NCBI GenBank assembly: GCA_947485745.1
Contig: CANKQY010000018.1
Coordinates: 1-36,102, forward strand
Direction of reading: 5' to 3'
Length of the DNA: 36,102 nucleotides
Origin: Bacteroidota bacterium
GTDB taxonomy: Bacteria > Bacteroidota > Bacteroidia > UKL13-3
Below the pieces are notes generated by a model, which did not search any database, was not told where the DNA came from, and saw nothing but the letters and a program-made list of their open reading frames with translations. Positions 7,567 to 15,683 of the stretch are shown one piece after another (position 1 is the first letter of the stretch; each line of letters opens with the position of its first letter). A program made the position numbers and the translations under genes.

Positions 7567-8976
7567 ATGAATTTTCAGAAAATAAGGGAACAAGACCTCC
7601 TTCAATTCAAAGAAATTGTTGGAGAAGAATATGTACTAGTTGATTTAAGTAGTCTTGAACCCTATTCGCATGATTATACGGAAGACCTATCTTTCTTCCC
7701 GGAAGTGGCTTTGAAACCTGCCAATGCCAAAGAAATAGCCGCTATTTTATCGTACTGTAATTTAAACAATATTGCCGTAACACCAAGAGGAGCTGGCACT
7801 GGCTTAAGTGGAGGCGCATTGGCTGTTTATGGAGGCGTTGTATTGAGTACTGAGCGGTTAAACAAAATTATAAGCATAGATGAAAGAAACTTCCAAGCCA
7901 TAGTAGAACCTGGGGTTATCAATGAAAGGCTTCAAGAGGCTGTGAAGGAAAAAGGCTTGTTTTACCCACCAGATCCGGCCAGTAAAGGAAGCTGTTTTTT
8001 GGGTGGAAACATTGCACACAGCAGTGGCGGACCAAGAGCGGTAAAGTATGGCACCACGCGTGATTACGTTTTGAACCTAGAAGTAGTTTTGGTGAATGGT
8101 GAAATTATTGTGACAGGTGCGAATACCCTTAAATATTCTACAGGGTATAACCTCACACATTTGATGATTGGTAGTGAAGGCACCTTGGGAATAGTAACCA
8201 AAATCATTTTAAAACTAATACCCGCTCCCAAAAACACATTATTGTTATTGGCACCATTTGCTTCACCAGAAAAAGCTTGTGAAGCTGTGAACGGCATATT
8301 TTTAGCGGGCTGCAATCCATCGGCTTGTGAGTTTGTGGAGCCCGATGGCTTTAGGTTATCTGCAGCATTGTTACAAATGACCTTTGATATTCCTGAGGAG
8401 GTTAAAGCTTATTTGCTCATTGAAGTTGATGGCAATCATTTTGATCAGATGATGAAAGAATGTGAAACCATCAGTGAGGTTTTATATACGCATCAAGCCA
8501 TAGATGTTTTGTTTGCTGAAACCGCAAATCAGAAAGAGTATTTTTGGAAATTAAGAAGAGGCATTGGCGAAGCCACCAAGCATAATAATACCTACAAAGA
8601 AGAAGACACGGTTGTACCAAGAGCTGAGCTACCCATCTTATTCCATGGTGTTAAGGAAATTAGTGCGCGTTATGGGTTCAGAACGATTTGTTACGGACAT
8701 GCAGGCGATGGCAATTTACATGTAAATATTTTGAAAGACGACTTGAGTGATGAGTTTTGGAACAATGAACTGAATGCTGCTATCATAGAAATATTTGAAT
8801 TGTGTAAACAGCTCAATGGCACCATTAGCGGTGAACATGGCATAGGTTTGGTTCAGCAAAAATACATGAAGGTAGTGATGCCCGAAACCAATTTGGCCTT
8901 GATGCGTGCCATTAAATTTGCGTTTGATCCAAAAGGAATTTTAAATCCAGGCAAAATATTTACGAAAGATAGTTAA
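7567..8976 (+). CDS. FAD-linked oxidase, GlcD / D-lactate dehydrogenase type
   Basis: A 469-residue flavoprotein of the glycolate oxidase GlcD/D-lactate dehydrogenase family, expected to oxidise a 2-hydroxy acid to the 2-keto acid. The N-terminal PCMH-type FAD domain includes TPRGAGTGLSGGAL (about residues 77-90) and PPDPASKGSCFLGGNIAHSSGG. The C-terminal FAD-oxidase domain shows CYGHAGDGNLHVNIL and SGEHGIGL, with His residues typical of the active site, and ends in the family motif NPGKIF. There is no attached iron-sulfur GlcF-type domain and no glcE or glcF beside it, so the substrate (glycolate or D-lactate) is not settled. The gene ends in a hairpin terminator at 8975-9006. Confidence 0.88.
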   Translation: MNFQKIREQDLLQFKEIVGEEYVLVDLSSLEPYSHDYTEDLSFFPEVALKPANAKEIAAILSYCNLNNIAVTPRGAGTGLSGGALAVYGGVVLSTERLNKIISIDERNFQAIVEPGVINERLQEAVKEKGLFYPPDPASKGSCFLGGNIAHSSGGPRAVKYGTTRDYVLNLEVVLVNGEIIVTGANTLKYSTGYNLTHLMIGSEGTLGIVTKIILKLIPAPKNTLLLLAPFASPEKACEAVNGIFLAGCNPSACEFVEPDGFRLSAALLQMTFDIPEEVKAYLLIEVDGNHFDQMMKECETISEVLYTHQAIDVLFAETANQKEYFWKLRRGIGEATKHNNTYKEEDTVVPRAELPILFHGVKEISARYGFRTICYGHAGDGNLHVNILKDDLSDEFWNNELNAAIIEIFELCKQLNGTISGEHGIGLVQQKYMKVVMPETNLALMRAIKFAFDPKGILNPGKIFTKDS

Positions 8977-9544
8977 GCACTAATTGAGTGCTTTTCATTT
9001 TTTATGGTACCATCTAACCAAAGAAAATTGTTGATCTTTACTAGGATCAAACCAACAATTAAACCTAAACTGGTATAAGTATCGGTTATCAAATGTTTGC
9101 TATCAGCAATCATCACACCCGCTTTGTTTGTAGTTCCAATTTTAACAAGATACTTGCCAAGATAAAGTTAACAAGACCAGAAAAAGCAATCAGGTAAATA
9201 CCCATATCGAGTTGTTTTATCTTTTGGGGTTTTATAAAAGAATGTACAGCCTCAAACAAAATATAAAAGGCAGCTAAAACAATCATTCCTCCTTCAAAAC
9301 CAATGGAGATAAATTCTATTTTACCATGTCCATAAGGATGATCTAAGTCTTGAAGCTTTTGCGATAACCACAAACTATATAAGGCAAAAGCACCTGCAGC
9401 CACATTGATAATTGATTCTAGTGCATCGCTTAAAATGGCATTACTTTGGGTGAGCAGGTGTGCAACAAATTTAATGAGCATTAATCCTACGCCTAAAATC
9501 AATACAATAAATTGAACGCGAAGAAGATTTGAATTTTTATTCAC
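8973..9544 (-). pseudogene. CDF cation diffusion facilitator, frameshifted and C-terminally truncated
   Basis: A degraded cation efflux (CDF family) gene. In the first frame it encodes family features: SNAILSDALESIIN (metal-site helix) and DHPYGHGKIEF. This frame stops at 9113 after ILLKLELQTKRV. Shifting by one base in the T run at 9140-9143 restores family sequence: GVMIADSKHLITDTYTSLG, containing the HxxxD metal site, then LIVGLILVKINNFLWLDG. That frame ends at 8973, so the product would have about 190 residues against roughly 300 normally. The sixth helix and the cytoplasmic domain are missing. The chosen start is the GTG at 9544; a TTG at 9568 is in frame but lies inside a terminator stem. 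The frameshift could be a sequencing error in a homopolymer; the truncation could not. Confidence 0.8.
8975..9006 (+). terminator. Rho-independent terminator of the FAD oxidase gene
   Basis: AAGCACT (8975-8981) pairs with AGTGCTT (8987-8993) around a five-base loop, followed by a T-rich tail to 9006. It overlaps the stop codon of the oxidase gene and also the stop of the shifted CDF frame on the other strand. Confidence 0.75.
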
Positions 9545-9550
9545 TAGGGT

Positions 9551-9558
9551 CAAAAATA
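9551..9558 (-). promoter_or_regulatory. Bacteroidetes -7 promoter box (TAnnTTTG)
   Basis: TATTTTTG on the minus strand matches the consensus exactly, six bases before the GTG start proposed for the CDF gene. It also forms the T-rich tail of the terminator at 9551-9586, so it may simply be part of that terminator. Confidence 0.25.
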
Positions 9559-9586
9559 CAAAAGGCAACCCAATGGATTGCCTTTT
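9551..9586 (-). terminator. Rho-independent terminator of the Asp-box protein gene
   Basis: On the minus strand, AAAGGCAA (9578-9585) pairs with TTGCCTTT (9561-9568), followed by TGTATTTTTG. It lies just after the stop codon of the type IX-secreted protein gene at 9611-11476. Confidence 0.7.
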
Positions 9587-9610
9587 ATAGTATAATTTAA
9601 ATCAGTTTAA

Positions 9611-11476
9611 TTAGTCTACTAACATTCTGCGAGAGGTTTTGAAACCATCTGCCTCAACGGTATAAATGTATACACCAGTTGGTAGTGAACCTAATTGTAA
9701 ATCTAATTGGCTATTACCAGCAGGGATATTATTGAATGAGTGGTTATAAACTTCTTTTCCAACTAAATCAATTACCGAAACTTTTACATCAGTTCCGCGG
9801 TTAAAATTAACTGGAATTGTGGTATTGCCATTTGTAGGGTTAGGGTAATTTTGACCTATTACAAATAACTCATTTTTAGCTTCTAAAATACCTGTTATCG
9901 ATCCAAAGATATCTGCAGTATCTACAACCATGTACATAACATCATGAATACCGGCAGCACTTGGATTATTAGTTGCATCATATCTTCCAATGCTTAATTT
10001 TTGCAAGAAAGTAAGGTGTAAACGGCCATCTACTTTTTTAGATAAAGAGCCAAAAATTTGCTCTATATTAAAGCCAATCCATGCAGTTAAATTTTTAATA
10101 TTACTCCAAGTTTTGCCACCATCTTTAGAAGTAACACAATAAATATCGCGGAAATTTTTACTATCTGTAGAGATATCGTCTTCGGTAAGTGCACTGAAAA
10201 TTAGGTAAATATATCCATTGTCACCAATTGCAGAAAAAGGCATTGTTGCAATTGAATTGTTACCATATTTTGTTCCAGCCTCATTCCAGGCAGTAGCCAA
10301 ATCAAGCGCTCCATTTTTATTTTCATCAGGCATTCCACCCACAACTTGAATACTGTCTATAGGAGTGTTATCAGACCAATAGCGAATTTGATTTTGACCA
10401 GGGAAATAACTAACAGAGTTATCATCAATATTTGCATCTAACACTCTAGATATAGCCCAGAAGCAATGAGCCACGCCATTCGCATCAATGCTTACATTAA
10501 CTGAACCATCGTTTGAATAGGTTGTATCGAATAATGTTTTATAATTATAAGCAGGCACTGGAAATGAATCGATAATAGTTCTATTCCAAGTAGCACCGGC
10601 ATCAGAGGATTTGTACAGTGTTAAATCATCTGTTAAGCCACCTACCAAAATGGCAACATTATTTCCATTTGCATCAATTGAATAATTATCACCACCTCCG
10701 CTATAAACGCGGTCGCTATTGTAACCTGGTAATAATTGGTTTTTAACTAACCAAGTATTGGTACTAAATTGGTACCTAGAATATACTTGAGGAGTTCTGA
10801 TACCGTCCATAACAACTCTATTTGGCTGAGATGAAGAAGAATCAGTATAAGAGCCGTAGGTAATCATATAATCACCAGATACAGCTGTTTGAACCCATAA
10901 TACTCCTGGACGTGTGCTTGAAGTATCTAACGCAGTAGTTGAAGTCCAAGTGCCAGGACCAACGCCTGCTTTACGATTAAAAAGGATACCACCGGCATTA
11001 CCTGTTGCGGCATCTACTTTGTGAGAAGTAATAATTTCCTCGTTGGTAGTTGGGTTAAATACATAACATGGAAAACCAGTTCTAGAGGGCTCAATTCTAA
11101 CTGTTGGATATGCGCCCCAAGTAGTGCCATCAAAATGATTGTAGCCTGAACCTCTTGTTGAATAAGGTGCTGGATCTGCACTAAACGTCCATGTTGCCGA
11201 TACTTTGCCACCTGGTAATAACTGAATACGGCGGTAAATAGAAGCATTTGTTTGTTGGTCGTTTTGTGTTTCACCAATTTTAGTTAGGAATGATTTTTTT
11301 CCTAATGCTTTAAATTCAATATTTGGACCAGGAGTTGTTGATGCAGGCGATGTTTGAATTTTTTCTTGAATTTTAGTCGCCTGACGACTTTCGTTTTGCC
11401 CTTTAAATGTTAATGGCTTTTGTGCAAAAGCACTAGTTGCCATTATAGAAAGCGCCATTAAGTAGATTTTTTTCAT
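9611..11476 (-). CDS. Type IX-secreted protein with Asp-box (BNR) repeats
   Basis: A 621-residue protein with a signal peptide (MKKIYLMALSIMATSAFAQ) and, from about residue 540, a type A sorting domain for the type IX secretion system: GQNYPNPTNG, then DVKVSVIDLVGKEVY and a final LPTGVYIYTVEADG, ending in KTSRRMLVD. The protein should cross the outer membrane and be released or fixed to the cell surface. The middle contains Asp-box motifs of sialidase-like propellers: SSDAGATWN (about residue 290) and SKDGGKTWSN (about residue 450). There is no convincing sialidase arginine triad, so an enzyme role is not claimed. A terminator follows the gene. Its substrate or binding target is unknown. Confidence 0.82.
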   Translation of the reverse strand: MKKIYLMALSIMATSAFAQKPLTFKGQNESRQATKIQEKIQTSPASTTPGPNIEFKALGKKSFLTKIGETQNDQQTNASIYRRIQLLPGGKVSATWTFSADPAPYSTRGSGYNHFDGTTWGAYPTVRIEPSRTGFPCYVFNPTTNEEIITSHKVDAATGNAGGILFNRKAGVGPGTWTSTTALDTSSTRPGVLWVQTAVSGDYMITYGSYTDSSSSQPNRVVMDGIRTPQVYSRYQFSTNTWLVKNQLLPGYNSDRVYSGGGDNYSIDANGNNVAILVGGLTDDLTLYKSSDAGATWNRTIIDSFPVPAYNYKTLFDTTYSNDGSVNVSIDANGVAHCFWAISRVLDANIDDNSVSYFPGQNQIRYWSDNTPIDSIQVVGGMPDENKNGALDLATAWNEAGTKYGNNSIATMPFSAIGDNGYIYLIFSALTEDDISTDSKNFRDIYCVTSKDGGKTWSNIKNLTAWIGFNIEQIFGSLSKKVDGRLHLTFLQKLSIGRYDATNNPSAAGIHDVMYMVVDTADIFGSITGILEAKNELFVIGQNYPNPTNGNTTIPVNFNRGTDVKVSVIDLVGKEVYNHSFNNIPAGNSQLDLQLGSLPTGVYIYTVEADGFKTSRRMLVD

Positions 11477-11510
11477 TTATTTTTTTTTAAAGTGTTTAGA
11501 TGTTCGTTTT

Positions 11511-11518
11511 CAAAATTA
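11511..11518 (-). promoter_or_regulatory. Bacteroidetes -7 promoter box (TAnnTTTG)
   Basis: TAATTTTG on the minus strand matches the consensus exactly, about 34 bases before the ATG of the type IX-secreted protein gene. No clear -33 element was found. Confidence 0.4.
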
Positions 11519-11577
11519 GAAAAAAGGCTCATAAAAAAAAGTTTTATGCCCGAAATGTTAAAAAATATTACTTTAAC

Positions 11578-12606
11578 CTAATTTACAAGCGAAGGGCGAT
11601 AGAAAATCTTAAAAAGTAATTCTTTCATCAATTCGCTATCACCAACAGGAGTTTGGTTCACTCCTTTACTTTTTAAATCATATTCTGCAACCAAAGCCAT
11701 AACCTTTTCGAGTTCAATTGTACTAAAATTGGCAGCTAACTTTTCAAAATCTCTCACCTGTCTGAACCCAATACCCATAGCCAACATTCCTTTTTGGTCT
11801 TTTACTTGCGACTGTTTCATCACAATTCCCTTCATAAAAAAGCTATTGAATTGGGCAAGTAATGGAATGATGGAGAAATCTTTAGCGCTACTTAGATGGT
11901 AGTTAATATAAAAAGTTCGTTTGGTATTTCTTTGCGCAATGGCAGATAACAATTCAAATACATTGAATTCTTTGCTGATCCCAATGTATTTTTCAATCAT
12001 GGCCTCGTTCACCTCTGTTAAATCGCCTTTGTTAATCAGCAATTTTTCAAGTTCATTGGCCACCTTACTTAAATCGCTGCCAACATGTTCGGCAATCAGC
12101 ATACAATTGCTATCACTAATTTGCATGCCACGTTCATTTAAATGCTGTTTGATCCAACGCGGCAATTCACTGTCTTCGTATAGTCGTTTCGATTCGAAGC
12201 TAACATACTTTTTACTGGCTTTATATAGCTTGCTTCTACCATCAACCTTTTTGCCCTTAACACAAACTACTAGTATAGTAGAAGGAACAGGGTTTTCAAA
12301 GTAAGCTTCAAAATCATCGAGCTTTTTATACCCTTGGGCCTCCTTTACAATAATAACTTGGTAGTTCGACATCATTGGGTACCTGCGTGCATTATCCAAA
12401 ACCGCATTTATTTCAATATCCTTGGCATAAAAAACTGTTTGATTAAAAGCCCTTTCACCTTCGGTAAGCGCATGAGCCTCTATATAATCAACTATTTCAT
12501 CTATAAAATAACTCTCTTCTCCATGCAATAAATATATGGGTTGAAACCTTCTAGCTTTCAAATCATGATTTATCTTGGCGTACTCTTGAATACTATCTGC
12601 TGGCAC
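11578..12606 (-). CDS. holA: DNA polymerase III subunit delta
   Basis: A 342-residue clamp-loader subunit that opens the sliding clamp during loading onto DNA. The N-terminal domain begins RRFQPIYLLHGEESYFIDEIVDYI, the usual HolA opening, followed by ARRYPMMSNYQVIIVKEAQ and STILVVCVKGKKVDGRSKLYKA. The C-terminal part has HVGSDLSKVANELEKLLI and FNVFELLSAIAQRN, typical of the delta collar region. The start is a GTG at 12606; no ATG precedes the conserved region. Length is normal. It is transcribed away from dnaB across a 353-base gap, an arrangement that keeps two replication genes together. Confidence 0.88.
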   Translation of the reverse strand: MPADSIQEYAKINHDLKARRFQPIYLLHGEESYFIDEIVDYIEAHALTEGERAFNQTVFYAKDIEINAVLDNARRYPMMSNYQVIIVKEAQGYKKLDDFEAYFENPVPSTILVVCVKGKKVDGRSKLYKASKKYVSFESKRLYEDSELPRWIKQHLNERGMQISDSNCMLIAEHVGSDLSKVANELEKLLINKGDLTEVNEAMIEKYIGISKEFNVFELLSAIAQRNTKRTFYINYHLSSAKDFSIIPLLAQFNSFFMKGIVMKQSQVKDQKGMLAMGIGFRQVRDFEKLAANFSTIELEKVMALVAEYDLKSKGVNQTPVGDSELMKELLFKIFYRPSLVN

Positions 12607-12959
12607 TTTATTAATTTCTTTTGTAAGGCGAATAAACCACTTTAAAGCCTATTTTAAAAACTCTATTTTATTTGTTTAAACTTTTTGCTTAAATGAAATG
12701 CCCAAACTTATGCGCAAGTTTTGTTTAAAAATAAAGTACTAGCTAATTTATTGTGTACAATACATTCACTTGAACCTCGTTGCCATTAGAAACAAAACAG
12801 AAAGTATTTACGAAATCTATCTTGGTATTCAAACAACTAGCCTTTCTTGCGAGAAATATTCAACAGGTTATCCCCAAATATTTTTAGGGTGTTTATATCT
12901 TACCTATCATTTTAAAGGTAGGTAAGTTGGGTGTATATTCGACTCAATGAATTGAAACA
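12607..12959. other. Gene-free gap between holA and dnaB
   Basis: A 353-base AT-rich divergent intergenic region. It holds one DnaA-box-like site (TTATCCCCA, 12869-12877, one mismatch from TTATCCACA) and the inverted repeat at 12899-12926. No small gene or RNA gene was recognised. A single degenerate box is not enough to call a replication origin. Confidence 0.5.
12899..12926. repeat. Inverted repeat in the dnaB leader
   Basis: CTTACCTATC (12899-12908) pairs with GGTAGGTAAG (12917-12926) around an eight-base AT loop; one pair is a G-T wobble. It is 34 bases upstream of the dnaB ATG and has no T tail, so an operator or leader hairpin fits better than a terminator. Confidence 0.6.
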
Positions 12960-14504
12960 ATGCAAGAAGAAAAAGGAAATATCAAAAGAAGGAAAACACC
13001 ACTAGGCTCAAATGTATTAGTGGAGGGTAGCAAATTGCCGCCGCAAGCCATAGATTTAGAGGAAGCTGTGTTAGGCGCGCTAATGATTGAAAAACATGCC
13101 ATGACTCTTATAGGAGAAATCCTAGTACCAGAAAGTTTTTATAAGGATTCACATGGCATCATTTACAAGGCAATAAGGGCTTTGGCATCTAATGCCGAAC
13201 CAATAGACATTTTAACTGTTACCTCTGAACTCAGGAAAAAAGGGCAATTGGAATTAGTTGGTGGTGCATTTTATATAACCCAATTAACCAATAGGGTTGC
13301 CTCAGCAGCAAACATCGAATTTCATGCTAGGATTATTTCTGAGAAGTTTCTTCAAAGAGAGTTGATTCGTATTTCAGGGGAAATTCAAACTGAGGCATTT
13401 GAAGACAGCAGCGATGCCTTTGATTTGTTGGACAGTGCAGAAAAGAAATTGTTTGAATTATCTCAAGGTAATATCAAGAAATCAATGCAATCAATGAACA
13501 AGGTAATAAAAGACACCTTGCGAGACATTGAGGACTTAAAGCACAAAACGGGTAAATTTACTGGTGTTCCCTCTGGTTTTACTAAACTGGATAGAATAAC
13601 CTCAGGATTCCAAAAATCGGATTTAATTATTGTTGCTGGTCGCCCAGGTATGGGTAAAACAGCTTTTGCATTGAGTGTTGCAAGAAATGCTTCCTTGAGC
13701 AATTTAAGCGAAGGAGAAGCCCCAAGGGGAGTTGCCATCTTCTCATTAGAGATGGGAAATAAACAGATGGTGAGCAGGATGATTAGCTCCGAAGCAGAAA
13801 TTCATGGTCAAAAGCTTAGGACAGGAGAATTAAAAGATTATGAGTGGGCACAATTAAATTCGAAAATTACTAATTTAAGTGAGGCACCAATATTTATTGA
13901 TGATACACCTGCCTTATCTGTATTTGAATTACGCGCCAAATGCAGAAGGCTCAAACAGCAGAGCAATATTCAAATGGTTTTGATAGATTACTTGCAGCTG
14001 ATGAGAGGTGATGAGGCCAATGCGAAAAATGGCAATCGTGAGCAAGAGGTAAGTTATATTTCAAGGTCTTTAAAAGCTTTAGCCAAAGAACTAGATGTAC
14101 CAGTTATTGCACTATCACAGTTAAGTCGAATGACCGAAAGAAGAACAGGCTCAAGCAGCAGGCCAGTGCTTTCAGATTTGCGTGAATCTGGATCGATTGA
14201 GCAGGATGCCGATATGGTAATGTTTATTTACAGACCAGAATACTATCAAATAAGCGAATGGGAAGATGGAGCGCCAACTGCTGGTCAGGCAGAAATTATG
14301 ATTGCCAAAAACAGGCATGGTGCCATTGAGAATTTGCGCTTAAGGTTCATCAGCGATTTCACTAAATTCACCGATTTAATGGAAGGTACCTATCCACAAA
14401 ATAACGATGATTTATTGGTTGATAACCCTGGTTTTATTACAATCGGTTCTAAATTAAATGAAGAAGAGGAAGGTCAGAATAATTTTAACCCGGCCCCATT
14501 CTAA
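12960..14504 (+). CDS. dnaB: Replicative DNA helicase DnaB
   Basis: A 514-residue hexameric helicase that unwinds DNA at the replication fork. The N-terminal DnaB domain starts PPQAIDLEEAVLGALMIE and includes PIDILTVTSELRKKG. The RecA-type core has Walker A GRPGMGKTAF (about residues 227-236), Walker B-type MVLIDYLQLM, the loop LSQLSRMTERR and the arginine-finger segment LRESGSIEQDADMVMFIYRP, ending in AKNRHGAIENLRLRF. There is no intein and the length is normal. The last 40 residues are acidic and Asn-rich. An inverted repeat lies in its leader. Confidence 0.96.
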   Translation: MQEEKGNIKRRKTPLGSNVLVEGSKLPPQAIDLEEAVLGALMIEKHAMTLIGEILVPESFYKDSHGIIYKAIRALASNAEPIDILTVTSELRKKGQLELVGGAFYITQLTNRVASAANIEFHARIISEKFLQRELIRISGEIQTEAFEDSSDAFDLLDSAEKKLFELSQGNIKKSMQSMNKVIKDTLRDIEDLKHKTGKFTGVPSGFTKLDRITSGFQKSDLIIVAGRPGMGKTAFALSVARNASLSNLSEGEAPRGVAIFSLEMGNKQMVSRMISSEAEIHGQKLRTGELKDYEWAQLNSKITNLSEAPIFIDDTPALSVFELRAKCRRLKQQSNIQMVLIDYLQLMRGDEANAKNGNREQEVSYISRSLKALAKELDVPVIALSQLSRMTERRTGSSSRPVLSDLRESGSIEQDADMVMFIYRPEYYQISEWEDGAPTAGQAEIMIAKNRHGAIENLRLRFISDFTKFTDLMEGTYPQNNDDLLVDNPGFITIGSKLNEEEEGQNNFNPAPF

Positions 14505-14560
14505 TTCATTATTTCTTAATTTTATATTCTAATTATAAATGCTAGTTTCGCTCACAAGAA

Positions 14561-15340
14561 ATGAAGGATAAACCATTAATTTTAGTAACCAACGACGACG
14601 GCATCACTGCCCCAGGTATTAGAGCCTTGGTTGAATCAGTAAAACATTTAGGCGATGTAGTAATTGTTGCCCCTGATAGTCCGCAAAGCGCTATGGGGCA
14701 TGCAGTAACTATTAGCAAGCCACTGCGCCTAGAAAAAACAAAACTTTATGGAGACATAGTTTCTTACCAATGCAGTGGAACACCGGCAGACTGCGTAAAA
14801 ATTGCGGTAGATAAAGTTTTACACCGCAAACCAGATTTATTGGTATCTGGCATTAACCATGGTTCAAACAGTTCTATTAATATTCTTTATAGCGGCACAA
14901 TGAGCGCTGCAATGGAAGGAGCCATAGAGGGAATTCCAGCCGTAGGTTTTAGTTTATGTGACTTTTCTATTGATGCCGATTTTAGTTTGGCAGCTAAAAT
15001 AGCAAGTTCGGTTGCCCAAAATGTAATTTCCAATGGCTTACCAAGTGGTGTTCTCTTAAATGTAAATATACCAAAAGTGCCTATTGAAACGTTTAAAGGA
15101 ACAAAGGTTTGCAGACAAGCAATAGCAAAGTGGGAGGAAGATTTTGATGAAAGGCATGACCCAAATGGGAAAAAATATTATTGGCTTACTGGCAAATTTG
15201 TAAATTACGACAAAGGGGAGGATACGGATGAATGGGCTCTGGCAAACGGCTATGCTTCTATTGTGCCAGTTCAATTTGATTTAACTGCCCATAATGCAAT
15301 TGCTATTATTACCCAGTGGAATATTGAATATGAAAATTAA
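14561..15340 (+). CDS. surE: 5'/3'-nucleotidase SurE
   Basis: A 259-residue metal-dependent nucleoside monophosphate phosphatase involved in stress survival in other bacteria. The signature LVTNDDGITAPGI near the N-terminus carries the metal-binding Asp pair (Asp12, Asp13). Further family motifs are VAPDSPQSAMGHAVTI with the metal-binding Ser, LLVSGINHGSN with the metal-binding Asn, and LYSGTMSAAMEGAIEGIPAVGFS. Length is typical. Its last 11 bases overlap the start of the small membrane protein gene that follows, which points to translational coupling. Confidence 0.95.
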   Translation: MKDKPLILVTNDDGITAPGIRALVESVKHLGDVVIVAPDSPQSAMGHAVTISKPLRLEKTKLYGDIVSYQCSGTPADCVKIAVDKVLHRKPDLLVSGINHGSNSSINILYSGTMSAAMEGAIEGIPAVGFSLCDFSIDADFSLAAKIASSVAQNVISNGLPSGVLLNVNIPKVPIETFKGTKVCRQAIAKWEEDFDERHDPNGKKYYWLTGKFVNYDKGEDTDEWALANGYASIVPVQFDLTAHNAIAIITQWNIEYEN

Positions 15341-15626
15341 CTTAAAAGATAATGCCGTTATAGGATTTTTAATTGGACTATTGGCTCCTAGCATTGGCAT
15401 ATTGGGATTCTACTTCTTTAATTTTACCAGTTACGAATTACACGACTTTTTAGACCTTTCAGTGAAAGAAAAATTACTTTCGCCCTTATTGAGCCTTTGT
15501 TGTATAATTAATCTTGGAATATTTTACCTGTATATACATTTCGACCACCTTTTATCGGCTAGAGGGGTCATTTTGGCCACATTCCTCTATGGGTTTATCA
15601 TAGTTTTACTTAAATTCTTGCTGTAG
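15330..15626 (+). CDS. Small membrane protein coupled to surE
   Basis: A 98-residue protein starting at an ATG inside the end of surE (ATGAAAATTAA, 11-base overlap). Three hydrophobic segments are visible: AVIGFLIGLLAPSIGILGFY, LLSLCCIINLGIFYLYIHF and GVILATFLYGFIIVLLKFLL, with a charged loop ELHDFLDLSVKEKL between the first two. No named family was recognised. The frame is open a little further upstream, but the ATG at 15330 gives a clean N-terminus. The tight overlap suggests joint expression with SurE; any functional link is inference. Confidence 0.7.
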   Translation: MKINLKDNAVIGFLIGLLAPSIGILGFYFFNFTSYELHDFLDLSVKEKLLSPLLSLCCIINLGIFYLYIHFDHLLSARGVILATFLYGFIIVLLKFLL

Positions 15627-15671
15627 AAAAAATTCTTGAGAATCTATTTCCTATTTAGATTCTAATTTCCT

Positions 15672-15679
15672 TACTTTTG
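15672..15679 (+). promoter_or_regulatory. Bacteroidetes -7 promoter box (TAnnTTTG)
   Basis: TACTTTTG matches the consensus exactly and ends four bases before the ATG of the WD40 protein gene, as at 19-26. If functional, the message would be essentially leaderless. Confidence 0.35.
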
Positions 15680-15683
15680 CCAG

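Noticed and set aside
11921-12304. A 127-codon open frame antisense to holA
   Set aside because: It lacks family similarity and lies wholly within a well-supported gene on the other strand.
12607-12959. Chromosomal replication origin between holA and dnaB
   Set aside because: Only one degenerate DnaA box was seen, with no cluster and no dnaA or dnaN gene nearby.
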